Of a stretch of DNA of 64,000 nucleotides, positions 1-9,655 are shown piece by piece. The position numbers and the translations under genes are program-made. The notes below the pieces were generated by a model. That model was given only the letters and a program-made list of their open reading frames with translations. It made no database searches and was not told the origin of the DNA. Numbering within the stretch: position 1 is the first letter of the stretch; each line of letters opens with the position of its first letter. The DNA lies in the NCBI RefSeq assembly GCF_009711975.1, contig NZ_VIKW01000003.1, forward strand, positions 110,986 to 174,985. The letters are read 5' to 3'. This DNA comes from Anabaena sp. UHCC 0204 (GTDB lineage: Bacteria; Cyanobacteriota; Cyanobacteriia; Cyanobacteriales; Nostocaceae).

Positions 1-716
1 TGTAACCCCACACAGTTTAAACTAGCTTGTTGACTGACAAAAGCAAAAACTTCTTGTAAATCATTGGGGTCAAAACCAAATTTACTATCTAAATGTCCAG
101 TGCGAATATATTCGTGAGTGTGACATTCTATTCCCGGAGTTAAGCGTAGCATGACCCGAATAGGCGAAGAAGCAGAATTTTCTGTTTGCTCCCCGGCTAT
201 TTTTACCAAAGTATGTAATTCGTGCCAGTTATCCGCAACAATAGTACAACCAGATTCAATTGCTAAAATCAACTCATCATGAGATTTGTTATTTCCATGT
301 AAATAAATTTTGCTGGGACTCATACCCGCATTCAGCGCAGTATAAAGTTCACCACCAGATACTACATCAATTCCTAATCCTTCTGAGGCAACAATGGCAC
401 AAACTGCTAGACAATTCCAGGCTTTAGAAGCATAAAGTACCTGAGATTCCCCTTTGTAGTATTCCTTAAAGGTGTCTCGATATTGCCTACAAGCTGTCCG
501 CAGGGTTTCTTCATCTAAAATATATAAAGGTGAACCAAACTGTTCGACTAGAGTTGTTACATCACACCCACCGATTTCTAGGTTGTCATGATGATTAACT
601 CTAGCTGTCAAGGGTAAGAGTTGTTGGTTGGGTGAAACATCAGCACTGTTACTATGCTGTTTCTGTAAATATTGACGGCCAGAAAGTTGAACTTCGACGG
701 GGTGAGTCGATACCAT
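1..716 (-). CDS. lysA: Diaminopimelate decarboxylase, C-terminus cut by window edge
   Basis: Partial gene; about 238 N-terminal codons are present and the rest lies left of the window. The enzyme is a PLP-dependent fold-III decarboxylase that converts meso-diaminopimelate to L-lysine in the cytoplasm, the last step of lysine synthesis. Translation of the minus strand gives a ~50-residue variable leader, then the family's N-terminal barrel: the PLP-lysine motif VLYASKAWN near residue 98, GIDVVSGGELYTAL, and IYLHGNNKSHDEL. The ATG at 714-716 follows a spacer toward the divergently placed rimI. Substrate specificity within the fold-III group is inferred from overall resemblance, since the C-terminal substrate residues are outside the window. 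Confidence 0.9.
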   Translation of the reverse strand, partial: MVSTHPVEVQLSGRQYLQKQHSNSADVSPNQQLLPLTARVNHHDNLEIGGCDVTTLVEQFGSPLYILDEETLRTACRQYRDTFKEYYKGESQVLYASKAWNCLAVCAIVASEGLGIDVVSGGELYTALNAGMSPSKIYLHGNNKSHDELILAIESGCTIVADNWHELHTLVKIAGEQTENSASSPIRVMLRLTPGIECHTHEYIRTGHLDSKFGFDPNDLQEVFAFVSQQASLNCVGL

Positions 717-827
717 AATTAATAAGAGTTGTCTTTGTGAAAATTCAGGGCATGAGTATATGTCCCCATTCCCAGTTTACCCTCTCATTGGTAATGGATA
801 ATTAACCTTCCTCAATCCTCAAAAATA

Positions 828-1325
828 GTGATTTCATCAGACTTAAAAATTCAATCTTTAACTACAGACAATTTAACTGAATTGTTAGAACTGGATAAAG
901 CCTGTTTTAATGGTTTGTGGACTATGGAAGGCTACCTCCGGGAGTTAGAAAGTCCTAATAGTCATTTTTTGGGTTTATTTTCACCTTTTAATGACTCTGA
1001 ACTATTGGGAATGGGTTGCTTTTGGTCAATTTTAGAGGAAGCACACATTACAATTTTGGCTGTTCATCCCCTCTATCATGGACAAGGGTTAGGCAAGGCT
1101 ATATTGTATTCTCTACTGCGGACGGCTGCCGATATCGGTTTGGAACGAGCTACTCTCGAAGTCCGCGATTCTAACTACATTGCTATTTCCTTATACCAAA
1201 AGTTTGGGTTCAAAACTGCGGGAAAACGACGGGGTTATTACAAAGATAACAATGAGGATGCGTTGATTCTTTGGCTTTCTGAACTACAGCAGCCACATTT
1301 TCTCCAAAATTTGGATCAATCATAG
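828..1325 (+). CDS. rimI: Ribosomal-protein-S18-alanine N-acetyltransferase (GNAT)
   Basis: 165-residue GNAT-family protein. RimI acetylates the N-terminal alanine of ribosomal protein S18. The acetyl-CoA binding signature is visible as ILAVHPLYHGQGLGKAILYSLL (Q/RxxGxG/A core), followed by LEVRDSNYIAISLYQKFGF and GKRRGYY, the usual RimI order. It starts at GTG 828; no in-frame ATG gives a better N-terminus. It is divergent from lysA with about 110 bp between them, a neighbourhood often seen in cyanobacteria. Length fits the family (150-190). A different GNAT substrate cannot be fully excluded. Confidence 0.85.
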   Translation: MISSDLKIQSLTTDNLTELLELDKACFNGLWTMEGYLRELESPNSHFLGLFSPFNDSELLGMGCFWSILEEAHITILAVHPLYHGQGLGKAILYSLLRTAADIGLERATLEVRDSNYIAISLYQKFGFKTAGKRRGYYKDNNEDALILWLSELQQPHFLQNLDQS

Positions 1326-1370
1326 CAATACCTTATTCGGAAATTCCTAATTTAACAACTGCCTAAATGA

Positions 1371-1742
1371 TTAATCTTCCAATGATTGGGCTTGAACTTC
1401 AACCGCTGTCACATCAATTGTTCCTTCTGGTGTAAAACGTTGAAATTGACTATTTTTAACTAATAGCCGCTCACCACAGTTGGTACACTGTACCTGACTG
1501 TTATTTACACCTGTTACTTCATATCCACAGACAGGACACTTGTCAGTGACTAGATTCTTTTCTAACCACCAGCGAAATCCAAAGAATGCTACCACAGGTA
1601 AAAATAACAATAACCCAAAAATAATTACTAAAGAATTAACTAACCAGCCCAAGCCTAATGATGCTAATAACCAGGCAATTGCTAACAGGGTCAGCCAAGG
1701 GCGGATTTTTTCAAAATTGAATTGCAAGTTTTTCAAGCTCAT
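1371..1742 (-). CDS. Small membrane protein with C-terminal zinc ribbon
   Basis: 123 residues. Two hydrophobic segments (about residues 15-35 and 35-57) form a probable hairpin or two-pass membrane anchor, followed by a zinc-ribbon of the form CPVCGYEV...CTNCGERL (two CxxC pairs about 19 residues apart) and an acidic tail. No enzymatic motif is visible. Such proteins are common as uncharacterised conserved cyanobacterial genes; a role in metal-dependent binding or protein contact at the membrane is only a guess. It lies about 40 bp upstream of nothing in operon sense: the next gene on the same strand (glycosyltransferase) is upstream at 1780, so the two may be co-transcribed. Confidence 0.7.
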   Translation of the reverse strand: MSLKNLQFNFEKIRPWLTLLAIAWLLASLGLGWLVNSLVIIFGLLLFLPVVAFFGFRWWLEKNLVTDKCPVCGYEVTGVNNSQVQCTNCGERLLVKNSQFQRFTPEGTIDVTAVEVQAQSLED

Positions 1743-1779
1743 ATCTCAAATTTTTGCTTCTAACTCTAGGATAGCGAGT

Positions 1780-2925
1780 TTAGCTCTTGGTTATGGAAGA
1801 TGAGCAAAGCAGGATTTCTTGTAACCGCAGTGGGAAAGTCTCTATCCCAAATGCAGCGATCGCCTGTTCTCGTAGCCATGTTCCATGACAACGTTGATCA
1901 TCACCTTGAAGTATTTCTATACAAGCTGCTGCTACTGCATCAGCATCACGGTGTGGAACTCTCCAACCCAGTTTACCATCCTGTAAGGGATCAGCAGAGC
2001 CATCATTATCTCCTGATAATACGGGTATTCCACAAGCCATAGCTTCTAAATAGACAATACCAAAGCCTTCTTGTGAAGGCATAATATAGGCATCAGCGAG
2101 ACGATAGTGAAATATTAATTCTTCTGTAGGTACAAATCCAGCAAAGATCACGCGATCGCTCACACCTAAATCTTGTGCTAATTTTGCTAATCTAGGTTGA
2201 TCATCACCACGACCAATCACCAAATATTTAACATCGGCAAATACCTTTAATATCTGTGGTAACGCTCTAATTGTTATATCTACGCCTTTATAAATATCCC
2301 CAGACCACAACCGCGTCACTGTCACTAATACTTTGGCATTATTTAAGCCATACTTTGTCATTAATTCTGGTGACTTAAGACCGGGAGTAAATTTATTTCC
2401 ATCAATAGCACAAGGTAACATCTTCACTTTATTAGGGTCTATACCATTAGCAGCACAAGCACAGTCTCGACTATAACGGCTAATTGTCCAAATGCTAGAG
2501 GATGAAGCCAAAGCTTGTCTTTCTTGACTTTTCAGAACTTCCCAGACTTCTTTTCCATAAGTTAAAACAGTATAGGGAATTCCTAATAACTCGCATAAAG
2601 TTTTTGTCAAAACGGCTAGTTTAATATGTCCACAAAAAACGTGTTCAGGTCTTTTTTTCCACAAAAACCATAATAGAGATAATGCTAATTTGACTCTTCC
2701 TGTAGTAGGAGAATTACTTTGGAAATAGTGAAATTTTAACCGTTCTGATGCAAAAGGGTTGTCACAATTGGGACTATCTCGCAACAGAAATACATCTGCT
2801 TGATAAATATCCTCTAACTGCAAATATGCTCCTAAAATATCCTTAACATAAGATTGCACACCACCTTCCTGGCGGAAAATCTCTAAAAACAGGAATACAT
2901 GATTAGTTTTATTTTTAACTAGCAT
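1780..2925 (-). CDS. GT4-family glycosyltransferase
   Basis: 381 residues, GT-B fold, retaining glycosyltransferase family 4. The N-terminal half holds the acceptor domain (IFRQEGGVQSYVKDIL near residue 15-30); the C-terminal Rossmann half has LVTVTRLWSGDIYKGVD, YLVIGRGDD, VIFAGFVPTEEL and the donor-binding EX7E motif EGFGIVYLE. It transfers a sugar from a nucleotide-sugar to a cell-envelope or exopolysaccharide acceptor; acceptor and sugar are unknown. The gene is followed by the zinc-ribbon membrane protein on the same strand (about 40 bp). The immediate surroundings hold no other polysaccharide genes, so its pathway cannot be inferred from context. Confidence 0.85.
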   Translation of the reverse strand: MLVKNKTNHVFLFLEIFRQEGGVQSYVKDILGAYLQLEDIYQADVFLLRDSPNCDNPFASERLKFHYFQSNSPTTGRVKLALSLLWFLWKKRPEHVFCGHIKLAVLTKTLCELLGIPYTVLTYGKEVWEVLKSQERQALASSSSIWTISRYSRDCACAANGIDPNKVKMLPCAIDGNKFTPGLKSPELMTKYGLNNAKVLVTVTRLWSGDIYKGVDITIRALPQILKVFADVKYLVIGRGDDQPRLAKLAQDLGVSDRVIFAGFVPTEELIFHYRLADAYIMPSQEGFGIVYLEAMACGIPVLSGDNDGSADPLQDGKLGWRVPHRDADAVAAACIEILQGDDQRCHGTWLREQAIAAFGIETFPLRLQEILLCSSSITKS

Positions 2926-3119
2926 TTTAAATATTAATTAATTTTGGTGCGGAAAAAGATTCTGAATTAATTGAGCCAAATGTATCAAATAATTGAATAT
3001 ATTCCGCTTTGCCATATCATAATTACACAATGGTGTCAATCAAGCAACCCTCAAAAATTCCTAAAAAGCTGACGTAATCTCCTTTTTTAATTTTTAATTT
3101 TTAATTCCGCCAAGCTGTA

Positions 3120-3563
3120 CTAGTGTTGTTGTTCCAGACAATATTTAACAATTAATAAACAGTTTCTATTATTAGAATCACGTTCATAAACAACTCTATC
3201 TGCCAAGCGTCGGAGTAAAAACCATCCATACCCACCTACTTGTAGAGTCCCCGGTTCTGGTTCAGTGATGACATCAGGATTAAATGGATTTCCATAATCC
3301 CAAATTCTCATTTCCAGTCTATCAGTCCATAGACTGACTTGAATTTCTATAGTTGTTTCCGGTGGTAAAGAATGATGAGCATGACGAACGGCGTTGGTAA
3401 AGCCTTCTGCTAAGGCTAGATTGAGACGATAAAGTTGGCTGTCTGACCAGCCATATTTAGGTAAATATTGCTGACAAAATTCTTCAAACCATTGTTGCAC
3501 TTGGTTCAAGAGCTTCAGATCGCTCTTGACCGTTCGATGGTCTTGCTGCACTATGCTAAGCAT
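3120..3563 (-). CDS. RsbW-like anti-sigma factor / serine kinase ATPase
   Basis: 147-residue stand-alone GHKL ATPase domain of the anti-sigma factor type. The N-box is LALAEGFTNAVRHAH, the G1-box is DYGNPF, and the G2-like element is GGYGWFLLRRLAD. Members phosphorylate STAS-domain antagonists or bind sigma factors in partner-switching cascades. No STAS protein or PP2C phosphatase lies nearby, so its partner is elsewhere. Cyanobacteria carry several such proteins. Start ATG 3563 gives MLSIVQQDHRTVKSDL, the usual family N-terminus. Confidence 0.8.
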   Translation of the reverse strand: MLSIVQQDHRTVKSDLKLLNQVQQWFEEFCQQYLPKYGWSDSQLYRLNLALAEGFTNAVRHAHHSLPPETTIEIQVSLWTDRLEMRIWDYGNPFNPDVITEPEPGTLQVGGYGWFLLRRLADRVVYERDSNNRNCLLIVKYCLEQQH

Positions 3564-4020
3564 TGACCGTAACTTGAATAGAAAGTAAGTGAAAAGTATT
3601 TGTGTTTCTTGGTAATTTGATGATTTTACATTTTTGAATAGTGATTATAGCAGGTGACAAGATTAAAAATTTTTGGGGATATTTTTTTTGCTCAAGACTG
3701 ATAGTGCGCTGACAAAAACAGTTCAAGTCTTAATCTCCCTGATAATTGCTACATATCCAAAAATTAAAATTTTTACATCTTAGATTTGGGAAAGTTGGGT
3801 GGTGATTTGAGATTGGGGATATTTCCACTAATCTCAAAATTTTCCCTCCACAATCCCAGATTAGTTAACGCCTGTTGATTTTCAAAAGCATATCTCTTTT
3901 GAAATATCAGTAACAAGTAGACCATAAAAGACTTGCGGCTATTTGTTTGTCAGATATTATCCCGTATACGCTCTTGAAAATCACAGACGTTACCAGGTTT
4001 AGTTTTGACTGAAACTTACC
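3564..4020. other. Intergenic region between petD and the anti-sigma factor gene
   Basis: 457 bp, AT-rich, no ORF with coding character on either strand. It contains a loose inverted repeat around 3811-3840 (gagattgggga ... ctaatctcaaaa) but no recognisable tRNA, riboswitch or terminator with a clear T-run. It must hold the promoter of the gene ending at 3120 and the 3' end of the petBD transcript. Confidence 0.5.
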
Positions 4021-4503
4021 TTAGAACAATCCTAAAGTTAAGGATTTATCTAATGGAAGTGCAGCACCCACACCTAGCCACAGGGTAACAAGAGTACCAA
4101 AAAGAAATACTGTTGTTGCGACAGGACGACGGAAGGGGTTTTGGAACTTATTGACGTTTTCCAAGAAGGGAACAAGAATTAGTCCCAAGGGTACAGAAGC
4201 CATTGCTAACACACCTAATAGTTTACTAGGTAGTGAGCGCAGAATTTGGAACACAGGGTATAAATACCACTCTGGTAAAATTTCTAAGGGAGTAGCAAAA
4301 GGATTAGCTGGTTCACCTATCATAGCGGGATCTAGAGTTGCTAGAGCCACAATACAGGCAAAAGAACCCATGATTACCACAGGAAATATATACAGCAAAT
4401 CGTTAGGCCAAGCTGGTTCACCATAGTAGTTATGACCCATGCCTTGGGCAAGTTTAGCTCTTAATTGAGGATCGCTCAGATCCGGCTTTTTTTGTGTTGA
4501 CAT
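4021..4503 (-). CDS. petD: Cytochrome b6-f complex subunit IV
   Basis: 160 residues, the exact usual length. Subunit IV corresponds to the C-terminal half of mitochondrial cytochrome b and forms the Qo site of the thylakoid b6f complex together with PetB and the Rieske protein. Three transmembrane helices are visible (about 36-56, 92-115, 128-148). The Qo-site PEWY motif is present in [14 protein letters not shown]. The N-terminus [19 protein letters not shown] matches cyanobacterial PetD. It lies 199 bp downstream of petB on the same strand, the standard cyanobacterial petBD operon. Confidence 0.98.
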   Translation of the reverse strand: MSTQKKPDLSDPQLRAKLAQGMGHNYYGEPAWPNDLLYIFPVVIMGSFACIVALATLDPAMIGEPANPFATPLEILPEWYLYPVFQILRSLPSKLLGVLAMASVPLGLILVPFLENVNKFQNPFRRPVATTVFLFGTLVTLWLGVGAALPLDKSLTLGLF

Positions 4504-4702
4504 TTGGGAATGCGCTCTCCAGCTTGAAGTTAAGTTAAAGCATTGGTGAAAGCTATCAGCTATACAGGCACTTTGCAGCTTTCAACTAGCTCAATTTTCA
4601 GATAGTAGTGGTTGTCTACAACTTACAAGTTATTTTTTCTCAGTTTAAAACAAACTACGATGATCTGGAAACTGAGTTATGCCTGTTTGCTAATAACTTT
4701 GA

Positions 4703-5350
4703 TTACAAAGGTCCAGAAATACCTTGTTTGCGAATCATCAAGAAGTGGAACAACATGAAGACGGCAATTAACCAAGGGAGAACGAATGTGTGGGCGCTAT
4801 AGTAGCGAGTGAGTGTAGCTTGACCAACACTAGAACCACCACGTAATAAATCGGAGATCAGAACGCCGACTACGGGAATTGCTTCTGGTACACCACTAAC
4901 AATTTTTACAGCCCAATAACCAACTTGATCCCAAGGTAGAGAGTAGCCGGTTACACCGAAGGAAACTGTGATTACTGCGAGGATGACACCACTTACCCAA
5001 GTCAATTCGCGGGGCTTTTTGAAACCACCTGTTAGGTAAACGCGGAAGGTGTGCAGAATCATCATCAATACCATCATGCTGGCAGACCAGCGGTGAATGG
5101 AGCGAATTAGCCAACCAAAGTTGACTTCATTCATGATGTACTCTACGGAGGAGAAAGCTTCGGCGACTGTAGGCTTGTAGTAGAATGTCATCGCAAATCC
5201 AGTGGCGAACTGGATCAGGAAGCAAACTAGGGTAATTCCACCCAAGCAGTAGAAGATGTTAACGTGGGGAGGAACGTATTTGGTGGTGATATCATCAGCA
5301 ATCTCTTGGAGATCCAAGCGTTCCTCAAACCAGTCATAAACGTTGGCCAT
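4703..5350 (-). CDS. petB: Cytochrome b6
   Basis: 215 residues, full length. Cytochrome b6 carries the two b-type hemes and the c-type heme ci of the b6f complex in the thylakoid membrane, and passes electrons from plastoquinol across the membrane. Four transmembrane helices are visible; heme-ligand histidines occur in [23 protein letters not shown] and in [21 protein letters not shown]. The N-terminal [20 protein letters not shown] and the conserved Cys of VNIFYCLGG (heme ci attachment) are present. First gene of petB-petD; divergent from ctpA. Confidence 0.98.
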   Translation of the reverse strand: MANVYDWFEERLDLQEIADDITTKYVPPHVNIFYCLGGITLVCFLIQFATGFAMTFYYKPTVAEAFSSVEYIMNEVNFGWLIRSIHRWSASMMVLMMILHTFRVYLTGGFKKPRELTWVSGVILAVITVSFGVTGYSLPWDQVGYWAVKIVSGVPEAIPVVGVLISDLLRGGSSVGQATLTRYYSAHTFVLPWLIAVFMLFHFLMIRKQGISGPL

Positions 5351-5729
5351 ACAATCCTAAGTTCCTAAAAATAGATTGCGGTTGATAAGTTTTGTTATGC
5401 GAAGCTTAGTCATGACCGACTATTCAACTAACCTCAGTTAGAGGGTTCGCTTCTCGCTTCATCCAAAAGCACTATGCTTTTACTTGTCCACGAGCGTAGA
5501 TTTGGGTGTAACTCACCCTATTTTCGAGAAATCTTCCTGTCTCTAGTCTTTGCCAGTCAACTTTAACAATGTTGACTCCAAAGAAGATTTTATCGTTGAT
5601 CAGGAAAAAGTTGGATTAACAACTTTATGAGAAGAATGCACTTCTTCTATAAAAAAAGTAACATAGTCGAGAGATAGATTTCATCAACAACTGAGCATCA
5701 TAGAAAGTTTTAGGGAATTTGAGTCTGAG
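5351..5729. promoter_or_regulatory. Divergent petB / ctpA promoter region
   Basis: 379 bp between two divergent genes. Seen directly: a small perfect hairpin at 5465-5481 (AAAAGCA-cta-TGCTTTT) in the petB leader, no T-tract next to it. No ORF. Promoters for both genes must lie here but I cannot place the -10 boxes securely. Confidence 0.45.
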
Positions 5730-6962
5730 ATGGAACTGAAAATAGGGTTGATTAACAAGCGGGTTGGGCGGCTAGGATGTTCACTATTATTGCTTTTTTC
5801 CTTGGTGTTTGGAGCATATATTTCTCCCGCTTCAGCTTTGACACAAGAACAGAAGCTGGTTTATGAAGTGTGGCGAATTGTTAATCGCTCTTATCTAGAT
5901 GGTACTTTTAACCATCAAAGCTGGATTGATGTACGACAAAAGGCGCTGAAAAATCATTTTGCTAACCAGGAAGATGCTTATGCAACTATTCAGGAGATGC
6001 TTAAAAGTCTGGATGATCCTTTTACTCGTTTTCTTGAACCTGAAAAATATCGCAGTTTGCAAGTTAGCACTTCTGGAGAACTGACAGGTGTGGGTTTACA
6101 AATTGCTCTCAATCCCCAAACTGGTGGTTTGGAAGTAATTACGCCTATTGAGGATTCTCCAGCTCAAAAAGCCGGTTTAAAGCCACGCGATCGCATTTTG
6201 CAAATTGAGGGTTTATCTACAGAGAATCTGACTCTTGATGAGGCTGCGGCGCGAATGCGTGGACCTATTGGCAGCGTTGTCACTCTCTTAATTGGCCGGG
6301 AAGGCGAACAAGATCAAGAAGTGATCTTGGTGCGCGATCGCATTGCTCTTAATCCTGTTATATCTGACTTGCGATTATCCCCTCAAGGTAACAAGATTGG
6401 TTATCTCGCCTTGAGTCAATTTAATGCTAATGCTGTGACGGAGTTGGCACACGCTATTTCTATTTTAGAAAAAAATGGCGCTTCTGCCTATATTCTTGAT
6501 TTAAGAAATAATCCCGGTGGACTCTTACAAGCTGGAATTGAAGTGGCTCGTCTTTGGTTAGATTCTGGCACAATTGTTTACACTGTCAATCGTCAAGGCA
6601 TTCAGGGGACTTATGAAGCCTTTGGACCAGCCCTTACAAAAGATCCTTTGGTGATTCTAGTCAATCAAGGAACTGCCAGTTCTAGTGAAATTCTAGCCGG
6701 TGCATTACAAGATAATCATCGCGCCCAGTTAGTAGGCGAAACTACTTATGGTAAGGGTTTAATTCAATCTTTGTTTGAATTATCCGATGGTTCTGGTTTG
6801 GCAGTCACAATTGCTAAATATGAAACTCCCAACCATCGAGATATTAATAAATTGGGAATCAAGCCAGATCAAATAATCCCCCAACAATCCATCAAGCGTG
6901 AGCAAATCGGCACAGAAGCAGATGCTCAATATCAAGCAGCTATGGAACTGTTAAATAATTGA
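5730..6962 (+). CDS. ctpA: Carboxyl-terminal processing protease (D1 / S41 family)
   Basis: 410 residues. Signal peptide at about 1-36 (KRVGRLGCSLLLLFSLVFG... ending ASA-L) exports it to the thylakoid lumen or periplasm. A PDZ domain follows (about 105-190, STSGELTGVGLQIAL, SPAQKAGLKPRDRIL), then the S41 peptidase core. The catalytic Ser-Lys dyad is seen as Ser317 in NQGTASSSEILAG and Lys342 in TTYGKGLIQS, 25 residues apart as in the family. The paralogue CtpA cleaves the C-terminal extension of pre-D1 for photosystem II assembly; cyanobacteria have CtpA, B and C, and placement divergent from petBD supports CtpA. Which substrate it acts on is inferred. Confidence 0.9.
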   Translation: MELKIGLINKRVGRLGCSLLLLFSLVFGAYISPASALTQEQKLVYEVWRIVNRSYLDGTFNHQSWIDVRQKALKNHFANQEDAYATIQEMLKSLDDPFTRFLEPEKYRSLQVSTSGELTGVGLQIALNPQTGGLEVITPIEDSPAQKAGLKPRDRILQIEGLSTENLTLDEAAARMRGPIGSVVTLLIGREGEQDQEVILVRDRIALNPVISDLRLSPQGNKIGYLALSQFNANAVTELAHAISILEKNGASAYILDLRNNPGGLLQAGIEVARLWLDSGTIVYTVNRQGIQGTYEAFGPALTKDPLVILVNQGTASSSEILAGALQDNHRAQLVGETTYGKGLIQSLFELSDGSGLAVTIAKYETPNHRDINKLGIKPDQIIPQQSIKREQIGTEADAQYQAAMELLNN

Positions 6963-6996
6963 CAATTGATAATTGACAATTGATAATTGACAATTA
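6959..6996. repeat. Tandem 14-bp repeat between ctpA and the MBL gene
   Basis: About 2.7 copies of a 14-mer (TTGACAATTGATAA), itself built from two related heptamers. It starts at the ctpA stop codon and runs into the 3' end of the convergent gene. This belongs to the STRR-type repeats common in heterocystous cyanobacteria. Confidence 0.85.
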
Positions 6997-7716
6997 CAAG
7001 ATTGGTTGCATTTCTCGCAAAGTTGCTAAATTCAAGTTTGTGATTTTTTGGTAAGCTTGATCTATACAGGGTTTACCTCTGAGGTAGCCTGTATTAGCTC
7101 CTGGACAAATGTAATATAGAGTTTCTGGTGTCAAGCGATCGCACACCAATTGAATGCTTTTAAGTTGTCTTGTCCAATGAAAAGTTTTAGAAGTGCGTAG
7201 TGGCACAGGTTCACCAGACTGGTTAGGAAGTAAATGCCGCCCAGAAAATAATACGCCGTCAAATTCACGATAGTATAAACAAGAAGAGCCTGGAGAATGG
7301 CCTGGTGTCCAAATTATTTGTGTTGTGGCATTGAGAGTGAACTCATCTGTAAAAGTGGTGACAGTTAAACCAGGCAATAAATAAGCTTCTTGTTCTTGAA
7401 TCAGAATTTCGCAATTTAAGATTTGCTGATATTCTGCGGCTTTGCCAATAGCACCACGATGGCTGAGAAAAAACCACCTGACTCCCCCATGTAAAGACAA
7501 AAAATCCTGGTTTATCTGTTCTAAAGCTGGGCAATCTATGAGAATATTCCCTTCATTTGTCACAATGAAGTAAGAAGTCCCTCCTAAAGTGTCCCGATTA
7601 GGTGGAAAAGCAAAAATACTGTGGGGTGTCAAATTTAGAGGGTTTTCCTCTGTAGATGTACTTTTTGAAAATATCAACCGTGGTGCTTTAGTCTTATGAC
7701 TAGACTGTTGAGACAT
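6994..7716 (-). CDS. Metallo-beta-lactamase-fold protein with degenerate metal site
   Basis: 240 residues with the MBL fold order. The segment that normally reads HxHxDH is S85-H-R-G-A-I-G91, so only one of the metal-binding residues of that motif remains. The downstream histidine is kept (TPGHSPGS, H140), but the usual GD bridging motif reads SGRHLL, with R160 in place of Asp. Family members hydrolyse thioesters, lactams or phosphodiesters with a Zn/Fe pair; this one has probably lost or altered the dinuclear site. Conserved cyanobacterial proteins of this kind exist but function is unknown. Convergent with ctpA; its last codons overlap the tandem repeat. Confidence 0.75.
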   Translation of the reverse strand: MSQQSSHKTKAPRLIFSKSTSTEENPLNLTPHSIFAFPPNRDTLGGTSYFIVTNEGNILIDCPALEQINQDFLSLHGGVRWFFLSHRGAIGKAAEYQQILNCEILIQEQEAYLLPGLTVTTFTDEFTLNATTQIIWTPGHSPGSSCLYYREFDGVLFSGRHLLPNQSGEPVPLRTSKTFHWTRQLKSIQLVCDRLTPETLYYICPGANTGYLRGKPCIDQAYQKITNLNLATLREMQPIL

Positions 7717-7820
7717 AAATGAAAAAGGAGTCAGAATACAGCATACAAAATTCAGAATACTCTACCCAGCAAGGGATCGAGTTTTAGCAAGGAAGAATCT
7801 TTGAAAGATAGTGAAATAAC

Positions 7821-9299
7821 ATGGCATTTTGGTTTCTCCTCGTCTTGGGGTTATTGACTTATTTGATGATGCAACACAGTGTTGCTCGGTCTACGAGAAC
7901 CCCTGTATGGTTATTGTGGCTGGTTCTCATGACACCAGCATTTATATTGACTGGTTGGACGCTTGTATATGGCATCAAACAAGCTCCCCCTTCAATATTA
8001 ATTCTCTGGGTATCAGTGGTTTGTTTATTGTTATATTGGCTATTGTTTTATTGGGGGCGGCAATTACCTGTAGATCCACAAAACCAATCTGAAGCAAATC
8101 AATCACAATCAAATGTTAGTTCTACAGCAGAACCAGTAGCAGTCCGTCCGATTCAGTTAGCAGAAGAAACTCAACTACGAAATTGTTTTCCCTGGTCTAT
8201 ATATTTTATTCAAAATATCGAGTATCGCCCCCAAGCAGTAATTTGTCGGGGACAGTTGCGAACTATGGCTAGTGCTGCTTACCAGCAGATTAAAGATAAT
8301 ATTGAAAGAGAATTTGGCGATCGCTTTTTAGTCATATTTCAAGAAGGAACAAATGGTAAACCTTTCTTTGTTTTAGTCCCCAATCCTCAAGCGGCTAAAC
8401 AAAATAATCAACGCGATGCGGAAAAGATTACTAAGCCAGGATTAGCATTACTATTGTTAGTAGCAACTTTGTTCAGCACTACTTTAGTAGGATTGAGAAT
8501 TGCCGGTTTTCAAGTCACACAACTAGAAGCTGATTTCACGTTATTTTTTCAGGGTTTACCATACTCTTTAGGATTAATTACTATTTTAGGAACTCATGAA
8601 TTAGGTCATTATTTAACAGCAAAATTCTATAAAATTCGCGCCACATTGCCTTATTTTATTCCTGTACCTTTTTTCTTAGGAACATTTGGTGCTTTCATTA
8701 AAATGCGTAGTCCCATACCTCATCGCAAAGCTTTATTTGATGTGAGTATTGCTGGACCACTGGCGGGATTTATTGTGACTATACCTTTATTACTATGGGG
8801 TTTAGCTCATTCGGAAATAGTAGCTTTACCGGAAAAAATCGGAATGTTAAACCCCAATGCACTTAATCCCAAATATTCAATTTTATTAGCTATACTCTCA
8901 AAGTTAGCTTTGGGAAGTGAATTAACAGTAAAATCTGCTATTGATTTACATCCAGTTGCAGTTGCAGGTTTCTTAGGATTAATTGTTACAGCCTTGAATT
9001 TGATGCCTGTAGGACAATTAGATGGGGGTCACATTGTTCATGCTATGTTTGGACAACGTACCGCTGTTGTTATTGGTCAAATTTCCAGATTGTTATTACT
9101 AATGCTTTCGTTTATCAGAGAGGAATTTTTATTGTGGGCAATTATCTTATTATTCGTTCCCCTCATTGATGAACCTGCTTTAAACGATGTCACAGAATTA
9201 GATAATAAACGGGATTTACTGGGATTAATGTCAATGGTTTTGTTGTTATTAATTATATTGCCATTACCCCAAGCTTTAGCTCGTTTTTTGCATATTTAA
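7821..9299 (+). CDS. Site-2 protease family intramembrane metalloprotease (M50)
   Basis: 492 residues. Two N-terminal transmembrane helices, a soluble domain (about 70-205), then a polytopic M50 core. The zinc motif is HELGH with H259 and H263 (GTHELGHYLTAKFYKI), and the third-ligand motif is MPVGQLDGG with D401. It is close to the EGY1/2-like S2P group of cyanobacteria and plastids, which cleave membrane-anchored proteins inside the bilayer. Substrate unknown. It is convergent with ureB, with only 16 bp between stop codons. Confidence 0.88.
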   Translation: MAFWFLLVLGLLTYLMMQHSVARSTRTPVWLLWLVLMTPAFILTGWTLVYGIKQAPPSILILWVSVVCLLLYWLLFYWGRQLPVDPQNQSEANQSQSNVSSTAEPVAVRPIQLAEETQLRNCFPWSIYFIQNIEYRPQAVICRGQLRTMASAAYQQIKDNIEREFGDRFLVIFQEGTNGKPFFVLVPNPQAAKQNNQRDAEKITKPGLALLLLVATLFSTTLVGLRIAGFQVTQLEADFTLFFQGLPYSLGLITILGTHELGHYLTAKFYKIRATLPYFIPVPFFLGTFGAFIKMRSPIPHRKALFDVSIAGPLAGFIVTIPLLLWGLAHSEIVALPEKIGMLNPNALNPKYSILLAILSKLALGSELTVKSAIDLHPVAVAGFLGLIVTALNLMPVGQLDGGHIVHAMFGQRTAVVIGQISRLLLLMLSFIREEFLLWAIILLFVPLIDEPALNDVTELDNKRDLLGLMSMVLLLLIILPLPQALARFLHI

Positions 9300-9315
9300 T
9301 AAGTTTTAACTGACT

Positions 9316-9648
9316 TTATATTAATGGCAATTTCCCACTAATTTTATTATTAAAGCCGTAGATTTGCCGACTACCGACTAGGGGAATTAGTGCAACTTCT
9401 TTTTCATCTCCTGGTTCAAATCTCACTGCTGTACCCGCAGGTATATCCAGACGCATTCCCCTGGCTTGTTCCCGATCAAAAATTAAAGCAGTGTTAACTT
9501 CAAAGAAGTGGAAATGTGAACCAATCTGAATTGGTCTATCGCCTGTATTTGCCACAATTAATTTAGTAATTGGACGACCGGCATTTAATTCGATTTCACC
9601 AACTGGGGTGATTATTTCTCCAGGAATCATAACTTTTATCCTTTTCAC
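9316..9648 (-). CDS. ureB: Urease subunit beta
   Basis: 110 residues, within the family's 100-115 range. Structural beta subunit of the nickel urease that hydrolyses urea to ammonia and carbamate. Motifs [40 protein letters not shown] and [15 protein letters not shown] are typical. It follows ureA by 7 bp and is the last gene of this ureD-A-B run; the catalytic alpha subunit gene ureC, normally next, is absent, and the next gene is a convergent site-2 protease. Confidence 0.96.
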   Translation of the reverse strand: MKRIKVMIPGEIITPVGEIELNAGRPITKLIVANTGDRPIQIGSHFHFFEVNTALIFDREQARGMRLDIPAGTAVRFEPGDEKEVALIPLVGSRQIYGFNNKISGKLPLI

Positions 9649-9655
9649 ATGAAAA

